DNA of 13,075 bases. Source: Actinomycetes bacterium (GTDB lineage Bacteria; Actinomycetota; Actinomycetes; Propionibacteriales; Nocardioidaceae). Below the pieces are notes generated by a model that was given only the letters and a program-made list of their open reading frames with translations, was not told the DNA's origin and ran no database searches. The stretch is from contig JAHEXN010000065.1 of NCBI GenBank assembly GCA_023252095.1, forward strand, positions 1 through 13,075, read 5' to 3'. Of this stretch, positions 1-7,721 are shown in pieces (the stretch's first letter is position 1; each line of letters opens with the position of its first letter). The position numbers were made by a program, and so were the translations under genes.

Positions 1-1095
1 CTCGTCGCACCGATCTACCGCGTGTTCCCGGGACCGCAGACCCTGCTCGTGGTCCAGGTCCTTCTCGTGGCGTGGGCGCTCTACGTCGTGACGGCGCTCG
101 CCGTGCGGCGGCTCGGTTCCACGACGGGAACGGTGCTGGGCGTGTTGTGCGCGACCTCCTTCGGGGTGCAGTCCGCGATCGACGCCGAGTTCCACGAGGT
201 CGCCTTCGCGGCACCGCTGCTGGCGCTGGCCGGTGCAGCGTGGGTCGAGCGCCGCTACACGGCCGTCGCGGCCTGGTCGGTGCCGCTCGTGCTCGTCAAG
301 GAGGACCTCGGCATCACCGTCATGGCGGTGGGCGCGCTGCTCTGGTGGGTGGGGGAGCGGCGGCTCGGTGCGGTGACCGCCGTCGCGGGTCTCGTCGGCT
401 TCCTCGTCGCGGTCCTCGTGGTGCTGCCGGCCTTCAACGACGCCGGGGCGTATGCGTACACCAGCAACCTCGGGGGCGAGGCCGGGCTGCTCGAGACGGT
501 GCTGGCCGAGCCCGGCACCAAGCTGGGTGCGCTGGTCCTGACCTTCGCGATCACGGGCCTCGCGGCGTTGTGGTCGCCGTGGGCGCTCGTCGTCGTCCCG
601 ACGTTCCTCTGGCGGTTTGCCGGCGACGTGCCGACGTACTGGGGCATCGAGTGGCACTACTCGCTCGTGCTGATGCCGATCGTGTTCTGCGCGGCCGTCG
701 AGGCGGTCGACCGCCGGCCTCGGCTGCGGTGGCTCGTGCCGGTCGGCGTGGGGGTCTCGGTCGTCCTCCTCGTCGGTTCTCCGCTCAGCGAGCTGGCCGA
801 TCCGGAGACGTACCGTGACACCCCTCGCGCCGCCGCGGCCGTCGAGGCGATCGACCTGATCCCCGACGGCGCGTCGGTCGAGACCGACATTGCCCTGCTC
901 AGCCACGTCGTGACCGATCATCGGGCCTACTGGACCGGCACGATCGGCGACGTCACGCCCGAGTACGTCCTGTTCGACACGGGGGTCGGGATCGGCTCAC
1001 CCCTCGAGCCGACGACCTGGGCCCAGACGGTGCACGGGGGGCAGTGGGTCACGCTCTACTCCGAGGACGGGATCGTCCTGGCGAAGCGGGAGTGA
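1..1095 (+). CDS. DUF2079 family integral membrane protein, C-terminal part (5' end outside window)
   Basis: The reading frame is open from the first base, so the gene starts upstream. A GTG at 22 is probably internal, because the preceding codons read LVAPIYR and match the usual DUF2079 context before a long hydrophobic helix. About 364 residues are visible, with roughly seven or eight hydrophobic segments. Recognisable DUF2079 features include FHEVAFAAPLLAL, a VKED motif at the end of a membrane segment, and a late WGIEWHYSLVLMPIVF segment, followed by a soluble C-terminal domain of about 100 residues. The family comprises predicted polytopic membrane proteins of unknown function; a GT-C glycosyltransferase-like topology is sometimes suspected, which I cannot test here. 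The gene converges on fumarase with only 6 bases between the two stop codons and no visible terminator hairpin between them. Family assignment rests on remembered motifs. Confidence 0.75.
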   Translation, partial: LVAPIYRVFPGPQTLLVVQVLLVAWALYVVTALAVRRLGSTTGTVLGVLCATSFGVQSAIDAEFHEVAFAAPLLALAGAAWVERRYTAVAAWSVPLVLVKEDLGITVMAVGALLWWVGERRLGAVTAVAGLVGFLVAVLVVLPAFNDAGAYAYTSNLGGEAGLLETVLAEPGTKLGALVLTFAITGLAALWSPWALVVVPTFLWRFAGDVPTYWGIEWHYSLVLMPIVFCAAVEAVDRRPRLRWLVPVGVGVSVVLLVGSPLSELADPETYRDTPRAAAAVEAIDLIPDGASVETDIALLSHVVTDHRAYWTGTIGDVTPEYVLFDTGVGIGSPLEPTTWAQTVHGGQWVTLYSEDGIVLAKRE

Positions 1096-1101
1096 GCCTC
1101 C

Positions 1102-2487
1102 TCAGGGGTGGGTCATGCTCATGACGTCGAGGGCCGTGTCGAGCTGCTCCTCGGTGAGGTCGCCGCGCTCGACGTAGCCCTCCTGCAGCACGACCTCGCG
1201 GATCGTCTTGCGCTCCTTGACCGCGATCTTGGCGACCTTGGCGGCGTTCTCGTAGCCGATGTGACGGTTGAGCGGCGTGACGACCGAGGGGCTCGACTCG
1301 GCGAGCTCGAGGCAGCGCTCCTCGTTGGCGGTGATGCCGTCGATGCAGCGGTCGGCCAGCACGCGGGAGGCGTTGCCGATCAGACGGATCGACTCCAGGA
1401 TGTTGCGGCCGATCACGGGGAGCATGACGTTGAGCTCGAAGGAGCCCGAGGCGCCGGCGGTGGCGATCGTCGCGTCGTTGCCGATGACCTGCGCCGCGAC
1501 CATCAGCGTGGCCTCCGGCAGGACCGGGTTGACCTTGCCGGGCATGATGCTCGAGCCGGGCTGCAGGTCGGGCAGGTTGATCTCACCGAGGCCGGTGCGG
1601 GGGCCCGAGCCCATCCAGCGCAGGTCGTTGCAGATCTTGGTGAGGCTGACCGCGATGGTCCTGAGCTGGCCCGAGAGCTCGACCAGCCCGTCGCGGGCGC
1701 TCTGCGCCTCGAAGTGGTCGGTGGCCTCGGTGATGGGCAGCCCCGTGCGCTCGGCGAGGAGCTCGATGACGCGCTGCGGGAAGCCGATCGGCGTGTTGAT
1801 GCCGGTGCCGACCGCGGTGCCGCCGAGCGGGACCTCGGCCGCCGCGGGCAGGGCCGACTCGACGCGGCCGATGCCCTTGCGGATCTGGGCCGCGTAGCCG
1901 GCGAACTCCTGGCCGAGCGTGACGGGCGTGGCGTCCATCAGGTGAGTGCGGCCGGACTTCACGACCTGTGCGAACTCGGTGGCTTTGCGCTCCAGGCTCT
2001 GCGCGAGGTGGTCGAGCGCCGGGACGAGCTCGTTCGTCGCGGACGCCGTCGCGGCGACGTGGATCGAGGTCGGGAACACGTCGTTGCTCGACTGGGAGGC
2101 GTTGACGTGGTCGTTGGGGTGCACCTCGCGACCCAGGGAACGGGTGGCCAGCGTCGCGAGCACCTCGTTGGCGTTCATGTTGCTCGAGGTGCCGGAGCCG
2201 GTCTGGAACACGTCGATCGGGAACTGGTCGTCGTGGACGCCGGAGGCGACCTCGTCGGCCGCGGCGACGATGGCCTCGGCCAGGTCGGCCTCGAGGATGC
2301 CGAGCTCGGCGTTGGCCGAGGCGCACGCTGCCTTGATCTGGGCCAGGGCCTTGATCTGGGCGGACTCGATGGGCGTGCCGGAGATCGGGAAGTTCTCGAC
2401 GGCGCGCTGCGTCTGGGCTCGCCAGAGAGCGTCGGCCGGGACCCGGACCTCGCCCATGGTGTCGTGCTCGATGCGGTACTCAGTCAT
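1102..2487 (-). CDS. fumC: Class II fumarate hydratase (fumarase C)
   Basis: This enzyme reversibly hydrates fumarate to L-malate in the TCA cycle; it is cytosolic, iron-independent and normally a homotetramer. The 461-residue product has the usual class II length. Signature segments in order are TGSGTSSNMNANEV (about 96-109), SQSSNDVFPTS (131-141), GRTHLMDATP (179-188, with the conserved His182) and the mobile catalytic loop GSSIMPGKVNP (311-321, with Ser312, Lys318 and Asn320). The start ATG at 2487 is chosen because the protein begins MTEYRIEHDTMGEV as in homologues and an AAGGTG Shine-Dalgarno (2494-2499) sits 6 bases upstream; the open frame further upstream only shadows the neighbouring gene. 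The spermidine-synthase-like gene ends 14 bases upstream on the same strand, so the two are probably cotranscribed. In many actinobacteria fum follows glpX directly, whereas here about 10 kb separates them. Confidence 0.97.
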   Translation of the reverse strand: MTEYRIEHDTMGEVRVPADALWRAQTQRAVENFPISGTPIESAQIKALAQIKAACASANAELGILEADLAEAIVAAADEVASGVHDDQFPIDVFQTGSGTSSNMNANEVLATLATRSLGREVHPNDHVNASQSSNDVFPTSIHVAATASATNELVPALDHLAQSLERKATEFAQVVKSGRTHLMDATPVTLGQEFAGYAAQIRKGIGRVESALPAAAEVPLGGTAVGTGINTPIGFPQRVIELLAERTGLPITEATDHFEAQSARDGLVELSGQLRTIAVSLTKICNDLRWMGSGPRTGLGEINLPDLQPGSSIMPGKVNPVLPEATLMVAAQVIGNDATIATAGASGSFELNVMLPVIGRNILESIRLIGNASRVLADRCIDGITANEERCLELAESSPSVVTPLNRHIGYENAAKVAKIAVKERKTIREVVLQEGYVERGDLTEEQLDTALDVMSMTHP

Positions 2488-2493
2488 GAGGCG

Positions 2494-2499
2494 CACCTT
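2494..2499 (-). promoter_or_regulatory. Ribosome binding site of fumC
   Basis: On the minus strand the bases AAGGTG precede the fumC ATG by 6 bases, just inside the short gap after the stop codon of the upstream gene. The site supports the start at 2487 rather than a start further upstream in the same open frame. Confidence 0.6.
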
Positions 2500-2501
2500 A
2501 C

Positions 2502-3116
2502 TCAACCGCTGCGGCGCCGCCCGGAGAGGATCCAGTACGTCTCGTCGCGGCCCTGCAGGAGCACCGGCACCGCGGTGCCGGTGACGTCCTCGAGGTGCTC
2601 CGCGAGAGCCTGGCGGAGCGGGGCGGAGTCGGCCATCGACCACACCGCCAGGACCCCACCTGGGCGCAGCGCCCCGGCACATCTCGCGATCGAGTCGGCG
2701 CCATAGAGCGCATGGTTGCCGGGATGGACGAGGAAGTCCGGCCCGTTGTCGACGTCCAGGCAGATCGCGTCGAGGCCTGAGGCGGGGAGCGCCTCGACGA
2801 CTGCGGCGACGTCGTCGACGACGATCTGGAGCCGGGGGTCGTCGAGCGGACCGGCACCCGCCCCGGCGGCGACGGCTCGCACGACCTCGGGGTGCAGCTC
2901 GGCCACGACGACTCGCGTGGCGCCCCCGTCGAGCAGGGCGCGGGCGGTGTACCCCAGGCCGAGACCACCGACGAGGACCTCGCGCGCACCGGCCTCCAGG
3001 ACGTGCTCGGCCAGGACCCGCTCGGAGCTCGTCTCGACGTCGTCCATCACGAACACGCCGTTCACCCGCAGCTCCGTGGCTCCGTCCGCTCGTCTGCTCA
3101 CCACGACTTCGTCCAT
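2502..3116 (-). CDS. Spermidine synthase-like (Rossmann-fold, SAM-binding) protein
   Basis: The 204-residue product contains a class I methyltransferase / aminopropyltransferase Rossmann core. It has a glycine-rich loop GGLGLGYTARALL (about 50-62), an acidic strand end AELHPEVV (72-79) and a post-core motif LDVDNGPDFLV (120-130) where true spermidine synthases carry their catalytic Asp region. At 204 residues it is shorter than classical spermidine synthases (about 280) and lacks the N-terminal beta-strand tetramerisation domain. Polyamine synthesis is therefore not assured; homologues are commonly annotated 'spermidine synthase-like' and their substrate is unknown to me. The ATG at 3116 is preferred over an in-frame ATG at 3149 because a TANNNT -10 hexamer (TAGGCT) ends 7 bases before it, consistent with leaderless transcription. 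The gene lies directly upstream of fumC and is divergent from the transporter operon. Confidence 0.8.
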   Translation of the reverse strand: MDEVVVSRRADGATELRVNGVFVMDDVETSSERVLAEHVLEAGAREVLVGGLGLGYTARALLDGGATRVVVAELHPEVVRAVAAGAGAGPLDDPRLQIVVDDVAAVVEALPASGLDAICLDVDNGPDFLVHPGNHALYGADSIARCAGALRPGGVLAVWSMADSAPLRQALAEHLEDVTGTAVPVLLQGRDETYWILSGRRRSG

Positions 3117-3123
3117 GGATTTC

Positions 3124-3129
3124 AGCCTA
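3124..3129 (-). promoter_or_regulatory. Putative -10 element of a leaderless promoter for the spermidine synthase-like gene and fumC
   Basis: The minus strand reads TAGGCT, a match to the actinobacterial TANNNT -10 consensus, followed by 7 bases and then the ATG at 3116. This spacing would place transcription start at or next to the start codon. No convincing -35 hexamer is visible at 16-18 bases, and no Shine-Dalgarno precedes the ATG. Confidence 0.4.
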
Positions 3130-3206
3130 CGAGCCCCAGATGGGTGCATCAGGCAACGGGTGTTTTCAGAAAGTTCGGTCGAATGCGGCGATTTGCTTGC
3201 GAGGGC

Positions 3207-3226
3207 AGTGTGGCGTGGGACACACT
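3207..3226. promoter_or_regulatory. Inverted repeat AGTGTG-N8-CACACT in the divergent gap
   Basis: Perfect 6-base arms (3207-3212 and 3221-3226) flank an 8-base spacer, midway between the divergent spermidine synthase-like gene and the transporter operon. The length and position fit an operator for a dimeric repressor, for instance a TetR- or GntR-type regulator, but no regulator gene is present in the window to pair with it. It may also be chance. Confidence 0.3.
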
Positions 3227-3238
3227 CTGGCCACGACA

Positions 3239-3254
3239 TGTGACGCCGGTCACG
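3239..3254. promoter_or_regulatory. CRP/GlxR-like dyad TGTGA-N6-TCACG upstream of the transporter operon
   Basis: The bases TGTGACGCCGGTCACG match the CRP-family consensus TGTGA-N6-TCACA except at the last position. They also fit the form GTG-N6-GNCAC described for actinobacterial Crp proteins. The site lies 27 bases upstream of the GTG start of the first transporter gene. So close to the start codon it could repress, or activate if transcription starts nearby; the promoter itself is not recognisable. A cAMP-responsive switch would suit an uptake system for alternative carbon sources. Confidence 0.45.
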
Positions 3255-3281
3255 TGCCGAGGGAGAGGTGGGACTCCGGAC

Positions 3282-4067
3282 GTGTTGAGCGTGAAGAATC
3301 TCGAGGTCGTCTACGACGACGTCGTTCTGGCTGCGCGGGGGGTCTCCCTGGAGGTGCCCGACGGCAAGATCGTCGCCCTGCTCGGGGCCAACGGTTCGGG
3401 CAAGACGACGGTCCTGCGGGCACTGTCCGGGATGCTCGACATCCACGAGGGCTCGATCCGCAAGGGCGCGGTGTACCTGGGCGACGAGGACGTCAGCCAC
3501 CTGAGCCCCACGGCGCTCGCCAAGCGCGGCGTGCGGCACGTGCTCGAGGGCCGGCGGGTCTTCAAGGAGCTCAGCGTCGAGGAGAACCTCCGCGTCGGGG
3601 CGCATGTCGCGCGCAAGGACCTCAAGACCAACCTGGCCCGGGTCTACGACCTGTTCCCCCGCCTGCAGGAGCGGCGCTCCGGTCAGGCCGGCTACCTCTC
3701 GGGCGGCGAGCAGCAGATGCTCGCGATCGGGCGGTCGATGATGTCCGACCCCCGCTTCCTGCTGCTCGACGAGCCGAGCCTGGGGCTCGCGCCGCTCGTC
3801 GTCGCGCAGATCCGCGACATCATCGTCGAGATCAACGCCCAGGGCACCGGGGTGCTGCTGGTCGAGCAGAACGCCACGATGGCGCTCCAGATCGCCCACC
3901 ACGGCTACGTCGCCGAGACGGGCCGCATCGTGATGGACCGGCCGGCGGCCCAGCTGCTCGCCGACGACGACATCCGCGAGTTCTACCTGGGCCTCGGTGC
4001 CGAGGGCGACCGCACGAGCTACCGCGACCTCAAGCACTACCGACGTCGCAAGAGGTGGGCGTCATGA
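3282..4067 (+). CDS. LivF-type ABC transporter ATP-binding protein
   Basis: This is the first gene of the operon and encodes one of the two cytoplasmic ATPases of a HAAT-family (branched-chain amino acid type) importer. The 261-residue product carries Walker A GANGSGKT (35-42), the LivF-like EGRRVF segment (89-94), the ABC signature LSGGEQQ (139-145), Walker B FLLLDEPS (159-166) and VEQN (194-197), where LivF proteins usually replace the switch histidine. It ends in a basic tail, YRDLKHYRRRKRW (247-259), that exceeds standard LivF; I recall similar tails in LivF proteins from clusters that include an acyl-CoA synthetase. The GTG at 3282 gives the expected N-terminus MLSVKNLEVVYDD, preceded by a purine-rich GGGAGAGG stretch at 3261-3268; TTG at 3285 is an alternative. 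Its TGA overlaps the next ATG (ATGA, 4064-4067). The substrate cannot be read from the ATPase. Confidence 0.92.
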   Translation: MLSVKNLEVVYDDVVLAARGVSLEVPDGKIVALLGANGSGKTTVLRALSGMLDIHEGSIRKGAVYLGDEDVSHLSPTALAKRGVRHVLEGRRVFKELSVEENLRVGAHVARKDLKTNLARVYDLFPRLQERRSGQAGYLSGGEQQMLAIGRSMMSDPRFLLLDEPSLGLAPLVVAQIRDIIVEINAQGTGVLLVEQNATMALQIAHHGYVAETGRIVMDRPAAQLLADDDIREFYLGLGAEGDRTSYRDLKHYRRRKRWAS

Positions 4068-4954
4068 CGAGCGCGGTCGAGGCCCCCGTGGGCGGGGCGC
4101 ACGCGGCGTCGCGCGAACCGGTGCTGAAGGTCGAGGACGTCCAGCTGAAGTTCGGCCAGGTCACGGCGATCGACGGCGTGAGCTTCGACGTGCTTCCCGA
4201 CGAGCTGTTCGCGGTCATCGGACCGAACGGCGCCGGCAAGACCTCGATCTTCAACGTGATCTCGGGCGTCTACCGCCCGCAGAAGGGTCGCCTGACGCTC
4301 GACGGCAAGCGCCTCGACGGCGCGCGTCCCGCGGCGATCGCCCGTCGTGGCGTGGCCCGCACGTTCCAGAACATCGAGCTGTTCGCCAACCTCACGGTCA
4401 TCGACAACCTGATGCTGGGGCGGCACCAGCACATCCGCTACGGCACGCTCGCGGCGATGGCCTGGCTCGGTCGGGCCCGCAAGCAGGAGCTTCTCCACCG
4501 CCGAGCCGTGGAGGAGATCGTCGACTTCCTGGGACTCGCCGCCTGGCGCGCGATGCCGGTCGGCCTGCTGCCGTACGGCGTCCAGAAGCGCGTCGAGCTG
4601 GGACGCGCCCTGGCGATGGAACCCCGCCTGCTGCTGCTCGACGAGCCCGTGGCCGGCATGAACCTGGAGGAGACCGAGGACATGGCACGGTTCATCTCCG
4701 ACATCCGCGGCGAGCTGGGGGTCTCGATGATCATGGTCGAGCACGACATGGGCCTGGTCATGGACCTGGCCGACCGCGTCATGGTGCTCGACTTCGGGGT
4801 CCCGGTCACGACCGGCACGCCGGCCGAGGTGCAGCGCGACCCCCGGGTCGTCGCGGCCTACCTCGGCGGCGACCTCGACACCGTCCCGGACGCCCCGTCC
4901 GCCGACGCGACGCCGTCGGAGATCGCGGCCGAGGCCGAGCAGGTCCAGCCGTGA
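4064..4954 (+). CDS. LivG-type ABC transporter ATP-binding protein
   Basis: This is the second ATPase of the importer. In the 296-residue product, Walker A GPNGAGKT spans 53-60, the Q-loop is FQN at 101-103, Walker B LLLLDEP spans 189-195 and the switch histidine lies in VEHDM (225-229), so it should be catalytically competent. The signature motif reads LPYGVQKRVE (169-178), degenerate relative to LSGGQ but close to the LSYGxQRRLE form normal for LivG. A hydrophilic N-terminal extension of about 18 residues and an acidic, Ala-rich tail (271-296) flank the domain. The ATG at 4064 is preceded by AGAGGTGG (4051-4058) and overlaps the stop of the upstream gene by 4 bases. Its own TGA overlaps the GTG of the acyl-CoA synthetase (GTGA, 4951-4954), so expression of the three is probably coupled. 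Confidence 0.92.
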   Translation: MTSAVEAPVGGAHAASREPVLKVEDVQLKFGQVTAIDGVSFDVLPDELFAVIGPNGAGKTSIFNVISGVYRPQKGRLTLDGKRLDGARPAAIARRGVARTFQNIELFANLTVIDNLMLGRHQHIRYGTLAAMAWLGRARKQELLHRRAVEEIVDFLGLAAWRAMPVGLLPYGVQKRVELGRALAMEPRLLLLDEPVAGMNLEETEDMARFISDIRGELGVSMIMVEHDMGLVMDLADRVMVLDFGVPVTTGTPAEVQRDPRVVAAYLGGDLDTVPDAPSADATPSEIAAEAEQVQP

Positions 4955-6837
4955 CCGCGGTGCAGACGGCGCCCGACGCCGTCCACGTCGCCGACACGAT
5001 CGTGACCCGCGTCCGCGACCGCGCCGAGCGTCATCCGCACGGCGTCGCGATGCGCCGCAAGGACTACGGCGTCTGGCAGGAGATCACGTGGGCCGAGTAC
5101 TGGGACCTCGTCGTCACGGTCGGGCACGGACTCCTCGCCCTGGGCGTCGAGCCCGGTGACCGTGTCTCGATCCAGTCCGAGAACCGGCCCGAGTGGCTGA
5201 TCCTCGATCTCGCCACGGTGGCCGTCCGCGGCACGACGGTGGGTCTCTACCCCACCAACCCTGCGGCCGAGGTCGGCTACCTGCTGGGTCACAGCGGCGC
5301 GAAGGTGCACCTCGCGGAGGACCAGGAGCAGCTCGACAAGGCCCTCGACGTCGCGGACCAGACCCCGGACCTCCAGCACCTCGTCCACCTCGAGACCCGC
5401 GGCATCGTGGGCCGGTACGACGAGCCTCGACTGCGGTCGTGGACGAGCCTCGTGGAGCTGGGGCAGCAGCACCGCGCTGCGAACCCCGGTGCGGTCGAGG
5501 CCCTCATCGCCGCCGCCCAGCCTGACGACGTCATGACCCTCGTCTACACCTCGGGCACGACTGGCCCGCCCAAGGGCGGGATGCTCACCCTCGCCAACTG
5601 CGCGTTCGCGATGCACTCGGTGTTCGACCAGAGCAGCTTCGTCGACCCCGCACCGGGCGAGAAGGACCTCACGCTGTCGTACCTGCCGCTGTGCCACGTC
5701 GCCGAGCGGTTCTTCAGCACGTGGTTCAACGCGGGTGCCGGGGTGCAGACCAACTTCGCCGAGTCGATCGACACGGTGCCGGCCAACCTGCGCGAGATCC
5801 AGCCCACGTTGTTCTTCGCGGTGCCCCGGATCTGGGAGAAGCTGCTCGCCACGGCCCGCATCAAGCTCGACTCGGCCACCCGGGTCAAGCGGGCGTACGC
5901 GAAGTTCTGGCTGGGCCAGGCCGACCGCATCGGTGCCGTGCTGGTCGAGAACGGGGGCTCCCACACGACGAGCACCCGCATCCGGTACGCGATCGGGTGG
6001 CCGTTGTTCTTCCGGGCGCTGCAGAGCCGCCTCGGCCTGCGTCGCGTGCGCTACGCCTCGAGCGGCGCAGCCCCGATCGCGCCCGACGTGCTCCGGTTCT
6101 TCATGGGCATCGGCGTCAAGGTGCACGAGGTCTACGGCATGACCGAGAACTCGGCCGTCGCCACGGCCAACCGGCCCGGGCGGGTCAAGCTCGGCACGGT
6201 CGGCGAGCCGCTCGAGGGTGCCGAGGTCCGGCTCGACGAGGAGACCGGCGAGGTCCTGACCCGCCACCCCGCCGTGTTCGCGGGGTACTGGCGCAACCCC
6301 GAGGCCACCGCCCAGGCGATCGACGCCGACGGCTGGCTGCACACCGGCGACGTCGGCACGTGGGTCGACGGCACGCACCTGGCCATCACCGACCGCATGA
6401 AGGACATCATCATCACCTCGGGCGGCAAGAACGTCTCGCCCTCGGAGATCGAGAACGCCCTCAAGGCCTCGCCCTTCATCAAGGAGGCCGTCGTCGTCGG
6501 CGACGGCCGCAAGTACCTGACGGCGCTGATCGGCATCGAGCTCGACACGGTCGGGGAGTGGGCGCAGCGTCGTGGCCTGGGGTTCACGACCTACCACGAC
6601 CTCAGCGACAAGCCCGAGGTCCACGAGCTCGTCAAGGGCATCGTGAAGGAGGTCAACGAGCAGTTCTCGAACGTCGAGAAGCTCAAGGACTTCGGCGTCC
6701 TGCCCAAGGAGCTCGACCACGAGGACAGTGAGCTCACCGCGACCCAGAAGGTCAAGCGGTCGGCCATCAACCAGCTCTTCGGCGACCTGATCGCCGACAT
6801 GTACCGCACCAGCTCAGAGGGGGGAGGACAGTCGTGA
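4951..6837 (+). CDS. AMP-binding long-chain-type acyl-CoA synthetase (FadD/FAA1-like)
   Basis: The 628-residue product is an adenylate-forming ligase that would activate a carboxylic acid to its acyl-AMP and then acyl-CoA. Visible motifs are the P-loop YTSGTTGPPKG (199-209), YGMTE (395-399), WLHTGD (462-467), the hinge region DRMKDIIITSGGKNVSP (481-497) and the C-terminal ELTATQKVKR, whose Lys600 is the expected catalytic lysine. Length and the FFAVPRIWEKL segment (288-298) fit the COG1022 long-chain class rather than short-chain or aryl-CoA ligases. It has no signal peptide and is cytoplasmic or membrane-associated. The GTG at 4951 is chosen because of the 4-base overlap with the previous stop; the open frame further upstream merely shadows the ATPase genes. 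Its TGA overlaps the next GTG (6834-6837). A ligase embedded between ATPases and permeases suggests uptake coupled to CoA activation. The chain length or aromatic nature of the substrate is unknown. Confidence 0.92.
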   Translation: MTAVQTAPDAVHVADTIVTRVRDRAERHPHGVAMRRKDYGVWQEITWAEYWDLVVTVGHGLLALGVEPGDRVSIQSENRPEWLILDLATVAVRGTTVGLYPTNPAAEVGYLLGHSGAKVHLAEDQEQLDKALDVADQTPDLQHLVHLETRGIVGRYDEPRLRSWTSLVELGQQHRAANPGAVEALIAAAQPDDVMTLVYTSGTTGPPKGGMLTLANCAFAMHSVFDQSSFVDPAPGEKDLTLSYLPLCHVAERFFSTWFNAGAGVQTNFAESIDTVPANLREIQPTLFFAVPRIWEKLLATARIKLDSATRVKRAYAKFWLGQADRIGAVLVENGGSHTTSTRIRYAIGWPLFFRALQSRLGLRRVRYASSGAAPIAPDVLRFFMGIGVKVHEVYGMTENSAVATANRPGRVKLGTVGEPLEGAEVRLDEETGEVLTRHPAVFAGYWRNPEATAQAIDADGWLHTGDVGTWVDGTHLAITDRMKDIIITSGGKNVSPSEIENALKASPFIKEAVVVGDGRKYLTALIGIELDTVGEWAQRRGLGFTTYHDLSDKPEVHELVKGIVKEVNEQFSNVEKLKDFGVLPKELDHEDSELTATQKVKRSAINQLFGDLIADMYRTSSEGGGQS

Positions 6838-7721
6838 CCGGGTTCCTGACAGCGGTCTCCGGAGGGCTGGGGCAGGGCGCGATCTACGTCCTGCTGGCCC
6901 TCGGGTTCGTCATCATCTACAAGTCCATGAAGGTCGTGAGCTTCGCACAGCCGGCGTTCATGATGGCCGGCGCGATCCTCGTGAGCTACCTGACGCCGCG
7001 GTTCGGCTTCGCCGGAGCGGTCATCGTGGGCGTCATCGGGATCGGCCTGGTGGCCCTGGCGGTCGAGCGCGTCGCGATCCGACCCATGGTCGGCAAGGCC
7101 GTGTTCGTCATCGCGATCATCACGATCGGCGTCGACATCGTGGTGCGCGTCGTCGCGGGTGCCTTCGTCGGCACCGACCCGCTCCTCGTGGGTGACCCAT
7201 GGGGTCTCGAGACCGTCTCGATCGGCGACGTGCAGGTGCAGCAGCGCCACATCGCGGCGCTCATCGCGATGATCGTCGTGGTCGTCGCCCTCATGCTGTT
7301 CTTCCGTCTCAGCTCGACGGGGCTCGCGATGCGGGCCGCGGCGCTCGACCAGGAGGCCGCCATGGCCCAGGGAGTCAGCGTCGGCGCCGTCTTCGCCCTG
7401 TCCTGGGCCCTCGCAGGCGGATTGGCCGCCCTGGCGGGGGTCTTCGCCGCAGCTGGCAACCCGATCGACCAGACGTTCTGGGTCGTGGCGCTCGCGGCGC
7501 TACCGGTCATCATCGTGGGCGGGCTCGACTCGCTCGGGGGAGCGGTCGTGGCCGGCCTGCTCGTCGGTGTCGTCGAGTCGCTGGTGCGCGCGTACCACAG
7601 CGACCTCTTCCCGAACCTGGCCACGAACACCGGGACGCTCGCCCCGTACGTCCTGATGATGGTGGTCCTCCTGGTGAGACCGCATGGTCTCTTCGGCACG
7701 AAGGAGGTTGAACGGGTATGA
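6834..7721 (+). CDS. LivH-type ABC transporter permease
   Basis: This 295-residue polytopic membrane protein forms one of the two translocation subunits of the importer. It shows the LivH N-terminal pattern LGQGAIYVLLALGFVIIYKS (12-31), then VVSFAQPAFMMAGAIL (34-49), where classical LivH has a FAHG sequence. A cytoplasmic coupling segment lies at about 161-185 (STGLAMRAAALDQEAAMAQG and following). VGGLDSLGGAVVAGLLVG (228-245) and the terminal RPHGLFG (282-288) are both typical of the family. About eight membrane segments are apparent. The GTG at 6834 follows a strong GGGGAGGA Shine-Dalgarno (6821-6828) with 5-base spacing and overlaps the stop of the synthetase. The stop overlaps the next ATG (ATGA, 7718-7721). 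Replacement of the FAHG histidine by Gln marks it as divergent from amino acid permeases. Confidence 0.9.
   Translation: MTGFLTAVSGGLGQGAIYVLLALGFVIIYKSMKVVSFAQPAFMMAGAILVSYLTPRFGFAGAVIVGVIGIGLVALAVERVAIRPMVGKAVFVIAIITIGVDIVVRVVAGAFVGTDPLLVGDPWGLETVSIGDVQVQQRHIAALIAMIVVVVALMLFFRLSSTGLAMRAAALDQEAAMAQGVSVGAVFALSWALAGGLAALAGVFAAAGNPIDQTFWVVALAALPVIIVGGLDSLGGAVVAGLLVGVVESLVRAYHSDLFPNLATNTGTLAPYVLMMVVLLVRPHGLFGTKEVERV

Noticed and set aside
1108..2706. Long open frame (532 codons) on the plus strand, opposite fumC
   Set aside because: Its translation is a low-complexity run rich in Asp, Arg, Gly, Leu and Val, as produced by antisense reading of a GC-rich gene; fumC on the other strand has full catalytic motifs.
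3997..4950. Upstream extension of the acyl-CoA synthetase frame
   Set aside because: The extra 318 residues are out-of-frame translation of the two ATPase genes; the GTG at 4951 with stop overlap and a normal protein length is the better start.
4858..6720. 620-codon open frame on the minus strand, opposite the acyl-CoA synthetase
   Set aside because: Antisense shadow caused by strong third-position GC; no recognisable domain and no plausible start context.
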